The position numbers were made by a program, and so were the translations under genes. A stretch of DNA of 64,000 bases from Cristatella mucedo (lineage: Eukaryota > Bryozoa > Phylactolaemata > Cristatellidae), in NCBI GenBank assembly GCA_009760855.2, contig WPIO01000049.1:1119501-1183500 (forward strand). Direction: 5' to 3'. Under the pieces are notes generated by a model. That model did not search any database, had not been told where the DNA came from, and saw nothing but the letters and a program-made list of their open reading frames with translations. Below, in pieces: positions 20,600 to 45,600 of this stretch (its first letter is position 1; the number at the start of each line of letters is the position of its first letter).

Positions 20600-22350
20600 T
20601 CACATAGATAGTCGTGGGAACAGGAAGTGAGCCGGCCCTCGTGTAAGATGGCTGCCGCGAGCGTTCATCCGGCGGCCTGGGAACCTAATTAGCTGGGCTG
20701 TTCGAGTCACTGCTTCCACGAGCGCTCGGTGGTGGCTACGTAACTGTCGAGTGCGGAGAGCGATTGGCTGCGAGGTGAAGACGGGGCGTGCAGCTTGCGC
20801 CGCGGGCGGGCCGGACAAGAGACAGCGGGTTAGGGACCAAGAAAAATCTGGCCTGAGGTGCGTAGCCAGAATTCAATGTAAAGGGCCGCTCTCCAACCCT
20901 GCCGGTCGGAAAGCCGCGCGCAAACCTGCAGTGGAGTGCTGGCCGGCCCGGGCGGGTGGCCGGAGAGCGCGAGCGAGCCAGGGGCGGATGCAGCCCACCA
21001 GCCCGCTTCCCTGCGGCCACGGTACTGGCGGCCTCCGACGGACGCAGCAGCTCTTGGGAAGCGCTCGTCCAAAATCCCGCGCAGGAAGACCTCCCCCTGC
21101 CCTTGTTGTATGACTTGTCTCCGGCAGTGGCAGTTCTAGTGGGCGTCTCGCGGAGACACAGCGGGCGCTCTTACGCGATAAACGACACCTCTTTATTGCT
21201 CTCAATGGGCACATGTATGAGAGCGCGATCAATCGTGGCAGACAGCACGAAATACAACATGCATTAGTGGCCTGATGCTGTGCTGCGTCAGGTGGGTCCG
21301 CCTGGAATCGCAACTATTGGGCACAGGCGAGGCAAGTATGTGGGCGTGTCATCGCCGTCACGTGGTTCCTCCCCGAGCCGACGTTCCGTCCGCCCAACGG
21401 GCGCGCTCCTTGCCTGGACGTGACGCGTTCCTTGCCGCGCAATTCGCTTTCTGCCTGTGCGTCGGCCTGTACGCGCGCAATCCACTCTCTACTCTCTCTT
21501 AACACCACGAGGTCCGGAGCAGCACGCACGACGGCTGCTATATCATATAATTCAGCCGTTGTCGACCAAGCCACGACTCGCTTCTGGGCGTTTCGCTCTT
21601 CGTCGCGCCGCCATCGCGCGCCCACGAGCCCCTACTTGAACATTAGTGTCAAGGCGCTTCGCTAATTACAACAGCAGAAGCCGCAGGCGCACACTACACC
21701 CCCCCCCCCGGAGCAGACCTGTGCGCAAGTAGGCACAGCGGCGCCCGCTGCAACGGCGACTCTCAGCCGCGTGCGAACCGGCCGCTGGACGACCAACCGC
21801 TAGGCGGCGCCGAGCCGGTGAGCGAACACGCAGAAGCACCAATGTCGGTGCTTCCGGTGCGGCGGGAGGGGGGAGGCAGCGATGGGGGTGAGTGGGGCAG
21901 AGACTGAGCTTTACAACTGCGACCGCGGCTTTCGTGGGCGGATTGGCGCTGGCCGGTCGCTCGCGCGCAGGCCGCCGGAGGCCGAGCGGGCGCACGCTCT
22001 CTAGAGTGTGGCTCAGCGGCACGAACTCAACTCAGGTGCATTCATTCCGAAGTCGCATCCGGGCGGCCCGTATTCTCCTCCTGGTGGCACTGGATCGCGA
22101 ATTGTCCTCCTTCAGACCGCCGACCCTCCTTGCGAAATGCAGCCCTCGCTTTTTCAACTGCTGCAGACGTGCGACGCGTGCCGGAAGTGGCCCAGGACTT
22201 TGCCTCGGAACCGACTGCGGCAGTACTTTTCTCGGAGCTGTCCGTTCCCGCGTCTCGGCTCATCGCGTCGCGTGTACGACAGAGTCGCTGGTACGACGCG
22301 ACAGAATTCTAGACGGGATGTCCCAACGCGTGGAGTAATTTGGCAGTGGT
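20600..22350. other. GC-rich, CpG-dense region
   Basis: About 1.7 kb of markedly CpG-rich sequence upstream of the ANGPTL7-like gene. Open frames occur in all directions, as GC-rich DNA predicts; none has a recognisable domain. It may be a CpG island, or a mobile element edge (see the candidate LTR inside it). Confidence 0.4.
21104..21673 (-). mobile_element. Candidate solo LTR
   Basis: Bounded by TGTTGTA and TACAACA. On the minus strand a TATA-like stretch (ATTATATGATATA, about 21538-21552) precedes AATAAA at 21197-21192. No target duplication and no adjacent primer-binding site or polyprotein were seen. Confidence 0.25.
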
Positions 22351-23270
22351 ATCCTAGTCAACTCATGATAGAATTTTTGCCATTTTATCTAATGGCTTAC
22401 TCGAAACTTGACTGCGTAGCTGGAGCAATATCACCCATACAATATCATTTTTTAACATAGGATTCCGTGATTCCAGATTCTGTGCAGAGGCTAACGAAGA
22501 GCTTCTGGCCGAATCAATCCTGTGAGCGAGGCTTTCTAATTTCGGAATGAATTATGGTTTGCCCGTAACTATTAGGTTGATCTTGGCATCGATAAGTTTA
22601 AGAACCTTGGCCGATATATAGACTGCATAACTCACTTCCAAAATTCTTACGCAGTAAAATCTTCTCGCCTGCCGCCGACTATGGCACATTATTTTCAGCC
22701 TCCCTGAGCTGCTGCCTTCATGCTACTCACTACCTCGACTGCTTTCCTTCCTGACTCAACGATTGTCTCTCACTTTCTCCCTGTTGCGTGAGATGAAGTC
22801 TGGTGGCTACCGAAAGCCTCTTAAGCTTTAAATGCGCTATATAAAAATCTCCTGCGTGACACCTACATAGTATTTGTCTTTTTGGACTTACAGGTGGAGA
22901 TGCATTACACTACAGCAGCAGCGTGGTGGCCATTTTCGCGTGTTGCCATTGGCTTGCCTGGCCTGACATTCGAACGGTCTGTCGCCCCGAATATACTCAG
23001 CAGCAACCCACAATTGCAATCGAGTGATGGGGCGTATTGGATTCGGATTGGTGAACTATGGGCCGCGAATCGCTGAGAGCGGTTACTAATGAGCAAATTA
23101 AGTGGCCGAAATAGCTCTTCGTGCCTGGACACTCCTCGCCGTCGCCACTCGTGTCATCCAAATTGGAGTTAGGAGGATGATTTTAACGATGCACTCTTTC
23201 GGCAAATGCGTTAATTCTCGCCAGAGTTGTACACGAGCTTTCCCTCACTTACGCATCGCTTCGAGCCGAG
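22350..23270 (+). other. Upstream flank of ANGPTL7-like gene
   Basis: About 900 bp without recognised exons or repeats; it should hold the 5' UTR and core promoter, but no clear TATA box is seen next to the ATG. Confidence 0.3.
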
Positions 23271-35463
<12,193 letters not shown>

Positions 35464-36395
35464 GTGTCAAGGCTGGTGGAGCACCGTATACAACTTCGCA
35501 AAGCCTCGCAGCCCCAGCTGCCTGTCGATCTGGATACATTGCCAGCCGGTGATCGTATTCTCAGATGCAGCCGTGGGCTGGCAAACGTCGGTGCAATACA
35601 TTATAGTGCTCACTTTGTGACTTGCACACCTTTTTGAGGATGCTTGAGTCAAATGTTACAGCAAACTGCCAAAGAGCAGGATCCATTGACTGACATTCAT
35701 AATTGCATGCCCAACATCAACTCGAGGCATTGGTACATAGACACACATGCGAATGCAGTCGCCATTAGGCTAATGTACTGCATTTAGCGACTATGAAAAA
35801 CATACCGAGCTAGTGAAGCGACGAATGAGATGTGCACATCTTGCTAGCTGTGCTGCTAAATTAGGCTCTCGAGGGTAATACAGGCGCCCAGGCGCAGGAG
35901 GCGTGGCCGATTAGCAATGAGATATCGCAGACGATTAACTTCTCGGCTACTGGGCCTATGCAGGTAGTTGGAAAGTAAGCTAACGATTAGCTATTGTGGG
36001 TCATTTTTGTAATCCATCACGCCCACACACAATCACTGGCAAAATTTCTCGGTTAGATATGATCATGTAAGCACCTCAAGGATTCTTAGATAGAAAGCTG
36101 CGTGCACTTATTTCATAAATTACGTGCATTCAATTTTCCGAGCCGGCTCCAGCCTCGGGACTGTGGGTGCTTCCGGCACGTCAGCCAGACGTCGTTCGCT
36201 CCAATCCAGGCAGCAGCAACGACCTCGACTTTGAGGATGGCTGATAGTAGTCAGGAAGTAAATTTCAAATACGGCTCTGCGCCTTCTTTGATACTCTGGA
36301 CTCGTGCTACAGCTCGAGTTCGACATCGAACTCGAGAAGGATAAACTGTAAGGAACTCTTGAATTAATCACCGGCAGTGTGATTGTGCCACCCTT
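35464..36395 (+). other. 3' flank of ANGPTL7-like gene
   Basis: No canonical AATAAA within the first 500 bp was seen; nothing else recognised. Confidence 0.4.
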
Positions 36396-36505
36396 TTTTG
36401 ACCCGTGCTCGCCTTCAACGACCTGTGTCGTGGGCTTGAGCCGCGTGGTGTGTGTAAAGCACCTGGATAGAGATTGGTTCTCTTAGGGTGCTATTAAAAT
36501 GGATT
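36396..36505 (+). mobile_element. SINE family 2, 5'-eroded
   Basis: GTCGTGGGCTTGAGCC, GTAAAGCACCTGGATAGAGA and TTCTCTTAGGGTGCTA. Confidence 0.65.
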
Positions 36506-36896
36506 TTACCCGCATTTCTTATTTGCGACTCAAATTAATGATAGCATGACTTAGACTTTTAAAAGAACATACGGAGCCCGACCATGCTGCTACATTGCTT
36601 TTTGCCAGCAAACAATGTATCGCATTCTCATGTGGAACGTTCCAGATTATATCTGGACCACCTAGTTGGGCTGCTAGAATCTCTTACACCTAGCAGTTGA
36701 CACGAGCAGGCGGAAACGAGTAAAAGCTACTGTAACTACACGGCAAGACAACTACAAACGACAAGACAACTGCAACCTTTCATATTTGAGAACCAAGCAA
36801 GCAGGCTGCTTCTGGTATGATTTGCTACGCTGAGAACGATAATATAAATACATAACTAAGTCCTTTGTATGGGCCCCCTACTAAGAAAACATATTT

Positions 36897-37015
36897 CTAT
36901 CCAGGCGCTTCACATGTGACGCCACAGGGGTTGAGCACACAAACTCGGTCGTCAGGTGTGTTGACCTCGACCTCGGTTAATAAAGGCGAGCACCTTAAAC
37001 CCCTGGGCCGAACTA
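36897..37015 (-). mobile_element. SINE family 2
   Basis: Plus strand reads TCTATCCAGGCGCTTCACAT...TTGAGC...GCGAGCACCTTAAACCCC, the reverse of the family-2 order. Confidence 0.7.
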
Positions 37016-37917
37016 GGGCGGCAGTGTAGATCGCAAGCAGCAAGATGTTGACGGCGTCGATGGCCCTGTTTTCTTACTCACAGAAGCCGAGGCTAAGCTT
37101 CGAAACAGTGAAACGGTGGCTAATTGACCTGCATTCTGGCTTTCGCAAGAGCTCAATATCTGCTACCAAAATTACGATTATTAGAAACCGGGTGCGTCAT
37201 AATCTGCAGCTGAGAATCCTACATAAACAGCCGCTGGCGCGACAGCCAGTGAGTCATTCGCCAGCCTTGTAGCTGGAAAGTGGTAATTATCCTCGAGCAG
37301 CGGACTCGAGAGCCGGAAGCTACAATGAGAGCAAGTAAACTTACTTCGGAGGTGTTTGCTGGCAGTTCTGGATGCTTGTAGCTGCTTCCCCGATTCTCTT
37401 GGCGAGCGTCACGGTGCTAGTTCCTCCACTCTCCGCTCTCGCGGCGGCGAAGTTATGCGCCCGTTACGCGTCAAAGGACCAAATTGCTGGGGCCGCAATA
37501 CGCACTCGTAGCAATAGAGCTGCGTTTTGTATTTGCGAGAGGTCGTCTGCTGGAGTAGGGCAACTGTAAGAGAATTTTCCTCTGCTGCCGCAGATCTAGG
37601 TCCAATAACCAAGACCAACAGGGTTACATCCTTATTTCGCGCGGCTGGCATTATTTTGCAGCTTCTTTTTATAGCTACAAGTGGCGTTTGCAATAATTAA
37701 GTGTGCAGACAGCGAGGATCGAATACAGTTAATTTTTTCAAACCCCCTCGAAGCCTTTGAGAACTTGTTTGGGAGTTAGTCAATTGAAAAAAGCACCAAA
37801 TATGCGGATGCGTACACTCAGAAGATAATGAGCTAATTTCTGTAATAAAAATGTGCAGAAATTATCCGCGAATATATATCACAAGAGCTCACTCAATTAA
37901 ACCAAAATGGAGATCTG

Positions 37918-37985
37918 CAGCCTAAAGTGCCTACAAAGAGATTTAGTTATCTGAGAGTTCTATAAGAATGAATTATTATTGTTAT
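37918..37985 (+). mobile_element. LINE/SINE 3' tail remnant
   Basis: AAAGTGCCTACAAAGAGATT...GAATTATTATTG. Confidence 0.55.
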
Positions 37986-38529
37986 CTTGGCAAGCCCGAG
38001 ACAGTTCACTGATTCACGGACATCAAAGTAAATGTTCTTCATCCGTCTCGCCAAACCACCTTTCCCCACTCCAGCTAGCTGCGTTCACGCGCTCAGCCGC
38101 CACACAGTGAAGATGTCTAAATGGAGGTAAGGCAACTCTAGCACCGCTACTAGCGCTGGTAGCTGTATCAATTTCTTACAAACGGGAATAAATGGTGCTG
38201 CGATTACTACGCCAGTCATGCTGTGGAAAGAGGGGACTATCTTATTGCGTAATATATTAGCACAAATTTCCAGTTTCAGCGCATTGCACTAGGAATAGTA
38301 AAAATTGCATGCAAAAATGGTTAAATAAGGATGGGAAATAGTCGAGATTCCGGCTGCTAATTACAGGTCCTCAATCTAGTAACTATTTATGTTAGATGCT
38401 TTTCGGAGTTTCGGACTGCAACTTCATTACGTGCATTAAGTGGGAGGCGGAAATCTTTATGCTAAAGAGCTTTCAATTTGTTTGAACGAATGACAGCTCT
38501 TTGAAGAAGGCGTCGAGGGCTCTGGTTCT

Positions 38530-38660
38530 TAGCCCGACTGTATTATGCTCGCCTTTTCGACCCAGTTTACGGGTTCAAGTCTAGCAACAGGCAATACTCT
38601 ATTGCCGCCTGCAAGCGTGGTAATAGCCACTAAGGTTTGTCGCTAATTTAGGCGGTTGAA
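38530..38660 (+). mobile_element. SINE family 1, diverged
   Basis: TTACGGGTTCAAGTCTAGCA (B box), CTATTGCCGCCTGCAAGCGT and TAATAGCCACTAAGG follow the family-1 order. Confidence 0.5.
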
Positions 38661-38707
38661 TAAGTCAATCTTTACTGAATTGTAAGCTCGTGAGAGTTCC
38701 CTTTGCA

Positions 38708-38787
38708 GTAAATGTAAAGCGCCTAGAAAGAGATTAAGTTCTCTGAGGGCGCTTTATCAAGTACATTATTATTATTATTATTATTAC
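38708..38787 (+). mobile_element. LINE 3' tail
   Basis: AAAGCGCCTAGAAAGAGATT, GGGCGCTTTATCAAGTACAT and (TTA)n. Confidence 0.85.
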
Positions 38788-38879
38788 GTCATCACAATTA
38801 GAAATTGCGAGTGCGTTATATTGCGGGGATTTAATTTCTTTAGCCCTCACTTGGCCTGTGTCAGATTTTAATCCAGAGC

Positions 38880-39600
38880 TGCTTCTCGGGCCGGTTGGTG
38901 CAGCTCGAGACAGCGATGCGTCGCCGACAGCTGGCGCTTCACGCGGACGTAACGCTGTACACTGAGGTCCATGAGTGCAGTTTGCGCGCTCAGTAGTGCA
39001 AGAGCGCGGGTGGCGCTCAATTCATGTACGGCGAGCGTCGATTCGGCATCGTCGCCATTTTTATGAAGGGAAGCAACTGCCGCGCTCGGAAAGGCGCTTG
39101 AAAATCGTTCGGTGGCGGCGCGCGCAGCTTCCGGATATGTCGCCAGAGCGCGACCAATCGGCGAACAGACGGGCGAGACCTCGCTAGAATGCAATGCGCG
39201 TCGTTAAATGTGGGCTTGATTAGGGAGGTGGGGGCAGGGGGCTCGTTACGCTCGTGCACGCGCTTCTTATTTCTCTACCGTCCCCTGAAGAGTAGCATTG
39301 ACATTTTTGCGAGTTTTCGCTCGGCGGGTTTCCGTCGCGCGCGTGCCTAAGTGGTTTTTCTGGTTGATACAACGCGATACGTCAATGCTTCCGGTGCAAA
39401 AAACATTAAGCAAAGGAGAGCGTCGATGGCGAGTAGTGACGAGTAAGGTGAACCGCTGCAACTGGGTTAATTTCTGCTGGGTACGCTGTACCCTTAAGCG
39501 TACTGATCCGGCGGAAGACGACGAAGGAGAACAGCGGAAGCAAGAATGGACTTGGATCACCTGTGGGTCGCGACCTCTTTGGGGGGTCGAACGAGCCTTT
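38880..39600 (+). promoter_or_regulatory. CpG-rich region around BAP18 exon 1
   Basis: High CpG density (for example GCGCGGGTGGCGCTC, TCGTCGCCAT, GGTGGCGGCGCGCGC) immediately upstream of the BAP18 first exon, in contrast to the AT-rich flanks. Typical of a housekeeping CpG-island promoter. Position is certain; promoter activity is inferred. Confidence 0.45.
39426..39447 (+). CDS. bap18: BAP18 exon 1, with apparent one-base insertion
   Basis: ATGGCGAGTAGTGACGAGTAAG then donor GTGAAC. Read strictly, the frame stops at TAA before the donor. Ignoring the A at 39439 it reads M-A-S-S-A-S-K, matching the family N-terminus (human MTSASTK) and joining in phase 0 to VGDIF. Without that correction the frame ending TSK at the donor is open from an upstream ATG at 39385 and would give an N-terminus longer than the family's. 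Assembly error, polymorphism or real alternative start are all possible. Confidence 0.6.
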
Positions 39601-42600
39601 CACAGGGGTCGCCTAAGACCATCGGGAAGCATGCATTTCCTCATTTCGTACACAATAATTGTATGGCTGGGGTTCACCACAACACGAGGAACTTTATTAA
39701 AGAGTCGCGGCAGTAGGAAGGTTGAGAGTCACTGGGTTTGATTGTCTCCCCCTTCCTCAGCCAGCTCGATGGCAGCTCCGGCTCGGCTCCTTCGTTCGGA
39801 AATAAACGGCATCTGTCTGAGCTGTCTTTTGCTTTGCTGAGTGACTGCCGGAAAAAAAACTTAAAAAATTAAAATGCATGACTCTTATGTGCAGCACAAC
39901 TCAGCATCCGGATGAATCAATCGTACGGGAACTTGCCCACAAGCGTAGCATTTAACCAGGCGACGGGATCTCAACCATTCACCGTGCTAGTATCTCAAAT
40001 AAGTCTTGACCATAATTTGAGATGCGACTAGTGCCTTAAAAAATTATCTTGGTTTTGCTACCGTGCCACTTTAACGGTAGTGCTTGGCTCTGCGTGGCGA
40101 ATTCCGGGATACGCCCCATTTGCCAAAGTACCGCACTTAATTGCTTTCTGCTGTCACAATTGGTGGCGTTTTGACATGTACAACAGCTTCCATGGCTACA
40201 TTTATGCCTTCTCTCCTTTTAATCGTATGGGCAAAATCCACGTCAGACCTATTTAATTTACTAAAATTACAAATGTAGCATTCTCATTCACAGCCATGTA
40301 TCGTGCACTGGTAAACTTGGATCCGCTATAACGGAAGTAGTCTCACCTTCACCTTGTTGATATTGGCGGTAGGAATGAGCTCAGCCACCAAGGTAATGTG
40401 CTCGTGAGTCAGCCGCGCCCGCCGCTCGTTTAGCCTTTCACATGAAGGAAATGGTTCATTTAAGAACTAAATTAAGTACGACTTAAGCTTGCGAGACGTT
40501 CCACTCGTTGACTGGGCTGCAATTTTCATATGTAGCTTTGTGCGATGCATGTGTCTCCATTCGTAACTCCGCAAAGGGCCAACGACTAAGCAAGTGTTAC
40601 GGTAGAGAGTTTTTGATACCGCTCACTCGATTCTATGTGGATTTTATGTGCGCATACGGTAGCCTGCAGATTCAATCTCACGTGGCAAAGAGAAAGCGAG
40701 AAGCGTCACTGAGACGTGAGGAAATATTAATAATACATTTGATATAGCGCCCTAAGAGAACTGAAGTATCTTTCTAGGCACTTACATTTGCTGCAAAGGA
40801 AGCACGATCGAATGCTTAGTAGTAGCGTGCTCAATAAACAACAAGAATAGCATGGTTAAGGATGACATGCACATGATCGGAGGAGTGCAAGTCAGTAAAG
40901 TCGATTAAATGAGAAGCGTGGGAGTAGCGGCGCAGGATGGGGCCAGAAAGGATATGCCTGAGCCGGCTGTGGAAGAAGAGATATTCTGGTGTAAGAATTT
41001 TGAAAGTGATTCTATCCGTCGAGGATCTTCACGGATTCACGCTTTCGTGATACCTACCGTTGCGTCGTGGCTTTTTGGCCGCACATTTGCACGTGATGTT
41101 GCCTACCCCCAAGGATTTGCTTGATTGGATATGAAGCATTGATCGGGTTCGAGAAGCAAGCGCTAGAAGCTATGATGACTATCACTGCAGACTGAATTAG
41201 GCTAGGAGTGTGAGAAAACGTAAGCTTAGCGGAGCAAGTATTTCAGACTTAATTTAAGGAGACCCTAAAATTCTTTGACGGCTGATTGTTAGGGATGTCA
41301 TACCTGTCATTCTGTCGATATTTATTATTTAACCTCCCGTTAGTTGGTAACAAAGTCGTCCTTAGCCTACATGCATTCAAGGGTTCTTAAAGTGTGTACA
41401 CCACCAGACACATGTAGAAGCGTGATCCTGATTTTTAATCCCCGGGTTATTGGGGAATGTATTGCCCCCTGTGAAGATTCACTTGTATAGCGGCATGCGA
41501 TCGGGATTTTTTATGCTTGAGACCCATCGACCATAATTTTATATACCAGTCGATTATAACTTATTTTCCCGTTGGTTGGTTGCAAAGTCTCCCTTAGCAC
41601 AGCATCCAAGGGTCCCTGCAGTTTGCACACCTAAAAATTCAGAAACGAGTGACTGATTTTAATCTCCATGATATTTGCTGACTGTATTGCCGTGTGACAA
41701 AATTCTCTCGCGAAGTACGAGCACTCCCGATTGTATGTGGTGAAGACCCCTAAAACTCGATTAAATAGGACTCTGTCATTTGGTTAGATCTGTTTTGTAT
41801 CTGTTAGTACTTCTAAGAATATATACATCTGCGGCCTGCATACTTTTAATTGTTTTCTGTTCCAACTCGCTGGGATCACTCTGTGTATACAAGCTGCTAG
41901 AACCTTCGTAGCCTTTGTCTTTCAGGTCGGCGACATCTTCACAACTGCCGGGGCAGCCTTTACCCGGCTGGGAGAGCTGACACTATCCCTTCACCCTGCG
42001 ACAGACTCCCAAGCAAATGGGTGAGTTGCTATACAGCGTGATGTCTCGTGACGATTAGCTACTTGTAGCATTTACTATAAAAGTTGTGTTCCTTCTGTGA
42101 TCGTAGTTTGTCTTACCGTATCTTTTTCCTGTTAAATAATAATAATAATAATTTTGATATAGTGGCCTCAGAGAACTCATTCTCTTTCTAGGCACTTTAC
42201 ATTTGCATCTGCTGCAAAGGAAGCACGATCGAATGGTTAGTGGTCGCATGCTCAATAGACAACAAGTATAACATGGTTAGGGGTGACATGCACAGGGTCA
42301 TCATACAAGTTTGGTTAGCATCATGCCGCATGTTAGTAGCAGCATGCACAGTGTCATCATGCATATGCATGTAAAGGTCGAATCACAGAGACCCACTATA
42401 TGCTGTGATAAATAGGTGCATTTTTAGTTTCTTTTTAAATGTGGATAAGTCAGATGTCGTGATGCAAGTCGGGAGTGAGTTCCAGGCTTTGGGAGCATGC
42501 GAACTAAAGGCGTAGTCTCCAAAGGATTTGAGATTTGTACGAGGTATGGGTAAACAGTTAGATTCCGAAAAAGTGGGTGGTACTATGCTTAGCCTGGTGG

Positions 42601-45600
42601 TGGGAGTAGATGTGATAGGTAGGCTGGAGCCAAAAAATGGATGGACCTAAATTTGAGTAACAAAACCTTGAAGTCGATGCATTGCTTGACTGGGAACGAG
42701 TGCAAGTCTGCAAGAAGTGGTATGAATGCTCTCAGTATACCATCTGACTGAAGCACTCAATTCAGTTAACTTATTTTTATGAGTATTCACTACCAGTTAC
42801 CCTTGCTGATAAACAACGTTGCAGTAGTCAAAACTATTAGAGAACGTCTTTGGATATTTTTTTGGTTCTTGTCTGGTATTTGTCATTTTGGTGTGTACAC
42901 ATTTTCGTGTTGCCTCAAATGATTTGCTAAAGACAAAGCATATGATGCCCTGTCATTTAATAGTTTCATTAAGAAAATGTAGTAGCACCCTGAGATTGCT
43001 CACATGTAAGAGGGTTGGTGTAGGCCTTAGAGATCTCATACCTGTAGTCTTACATATCTACATTTGCTGTGACTCGTGTCTGTTTATAAAAGGAAAAAAT
43101 GCAGCTGATTCTGTATTGTGCATCTTGCCAACTCTTTCTCACGTATATCTATGCATACATATACGAGCATAGGCTTCAAGGCTGCCCATTGTATCAATGA
43201 AGTGTGCATGTTATAATGCCTGGCTGCCTATTTGTGCAGTGCTGTTCAGGTGCTTGGATTACCCTTCTTTTTTTCTTAGGAAATGGACTGATGAAGAAAT
43301 TGAAATGCTTCGTTCAGCAGTGAAAAAGTTTGGTGAAGACTTGAACAAAATCAGTGACATCATAAAGAATAAAACAGTGTAAGGTTATTGTTAGTTGTTT
43401 TGTGACTTCTTAAAGCTGCTCCGACAGTTACCAAAATCTGCCTGTAAATGCTGGTTTTTACCTTCCTTAGTATTAAACGACTATTATTATGACTTCTTTT
43501 GAGTTTTCTGTAGTCAGATTCTTTGCACCTGTCTGGGTTCTGACATCGATCCTATTTCTGTTGTCAGTGCCAAGATTGATACCTTGACTTTTATACAAAG
43601 GCTAAATGGATATGTCTAAACTAGTTAAGCTGCATCGTGTTTTAGGTGAACATTGTTCTTCTGGGGTAGGCAAAAATAACTGCCTGCTTCAAGGAAGACA
43701 CTCATGCTACTTCCTTCCTCGAGTTTCCTAATTCCTCAAGTCTCAGTCGATGACAGTCTCATAGCCCTGTAGACACAATAACTCTAGCTCCCCATTACAT
43801 ATTCATCTCATAAATAAAACCTGTTTTCCATAGATGCATCTATAATCATGTTAAATGCTTGCTTATCTTGTATGTATATGATCGAGTTCGATGAGTGCCT
43901 CTTTAGTAATGTTGCACTTTCTGCATCGCCTCTAAAGAGGTATTTGACAACGGTTTGAGTTAGGATAGATGCATCGGTGCACGGGTTGGCACCTCCGACT
44001 GTCTGGAGGGTTTGACTTTGAATTTGGTGACATCAAATCGAAAGCTAAAGGGCTTATAAATGCCTTGTGTTAAGTGCAGTTGGTTGTCTCGATAGTTGAA
44101 TCATTAAAGCACTGGCCCGGAAAACCGGAAGGTGTGGAATGGTTATTCCCTCGAAGTGAAAATGTGTCTGCACTTGAATACCACGACAGATGGCCTTATT
44201 TGTTTTGTGTTCTGGCTCTGAACTTTACCGCTAGTCTGCTGTTCTTCAATTGTGTCAGCACGTATAAGCCCTCAAAGGACGAATCACATGGACCCACTAA
44301 ATGCTGATATGTGATAAATGTGATAAATAAATGCGTTTTTAGCTTCATTTTAAATATTTACAGGTCAGTGGGTGTCGTGACACTAGTTGGAAGGGAGTTC
44401 CGGGCTTTGGGAGCATACGAGCTAAAGGCACGGTCTCCAAAGGATTTGAGGTTCTTACAGGGTGCAGCTAAACAATTAGATTCAGAAATGCAAGTGGCAT
44501 GATGCATAATGGGGAAGCACTTTGATAGGTGGGCTGAAGCCGAAGAACGAATGGACCTAGAAGTGAGTTACAGAACGTTGAAGCCGATGCAATGCCTGAC
44601 TGGGAGTCAGTGCAGGTCGAAAAGAAGTGGGAGCATGTGCAGGTCGGCAAGATGTGCAACTACGACACTCACACCAGTCAAGCTTAGTTTGAGAGTTTCA
44701 CACCAACTGTAAGCACCTGATTGCATAGGCCGGTAGACCAGCAAGCAGTGAGTTGTAGAAGTCGAGACTGGATGTCACAAATGCATGAACCAATTTAGAT
44801 ACATAGTATCCCTGTCAAGGCAAGCCCGAATTTTAGCAATGTTATGTTGCTGAAAGTAGGCAGACTTGACTGTGGAGCTGATATGGTCGTCTAATGAAAA
44901 GTCTCTTTGGAACATGACACCTAGATTTTGTGCAGATTCAACAAGAGATATGCTCGCAGAGCCGATTTGGAGTGTTAGGTTTTCCAATTTCTGAATCACA
45001 CTTGATTTTCCCATAACTAGTAGGATGGTTTTATCATCATTCAATTTAAGAAAGTTTGCTGCCATCTATGTGTGAATGTCAGCAGTACACACAGCAAGGG
45101 AGTTAAGAGAGTTCGATGTGGTGGAGAGATGGGAGGGATCAAAGAAAAGGCACAACTGAGTGTCATCCGCATAGAAATGAAAGCCTTCGTTGTGCCTGGC
45201 AACCACATCGGCAAAAGGGAGAGTATAAACCGTGAAAAGAACCAGACCAAGCACGGAGCCTGGAGGTATCCCATACTTCATACCCCATACGTGGTTCGTA
45301 AGATGATCTTTGTCTGTTCACATCAATACTCTGGAGCCTCCCACTGAGATAGGACCTGAGCCATTGCAATGCAGTACCGGCAATGCCCAGGCGAGATGAG
45401 AGGCGCTCAAGAAGAAGCACTTAGTGATCGATAGTATCAAAAGCTGCTGAAAGATTGAGTAAAACAAGCAAAGAGAAGTCAGCATTCCTAAGAAGATCGT
45501 TATGCACCTGAAACAATGCTGACTTTGGAATGATTAGCTCTAAAACCAGACTAGAACTTACTAGCTATGTTAGAAGTTTCAATATATTAGTTCAGCTGGT

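Noticed and set aside
38113-38126. ATGTCTAAATGGAG/GTAAGG as BAP18 exon 1
   Set aside because: Good donor and start, but phase 2 does not join to exon 2 (phase 0), and the site near 39426 fits the family N-terminus much better.
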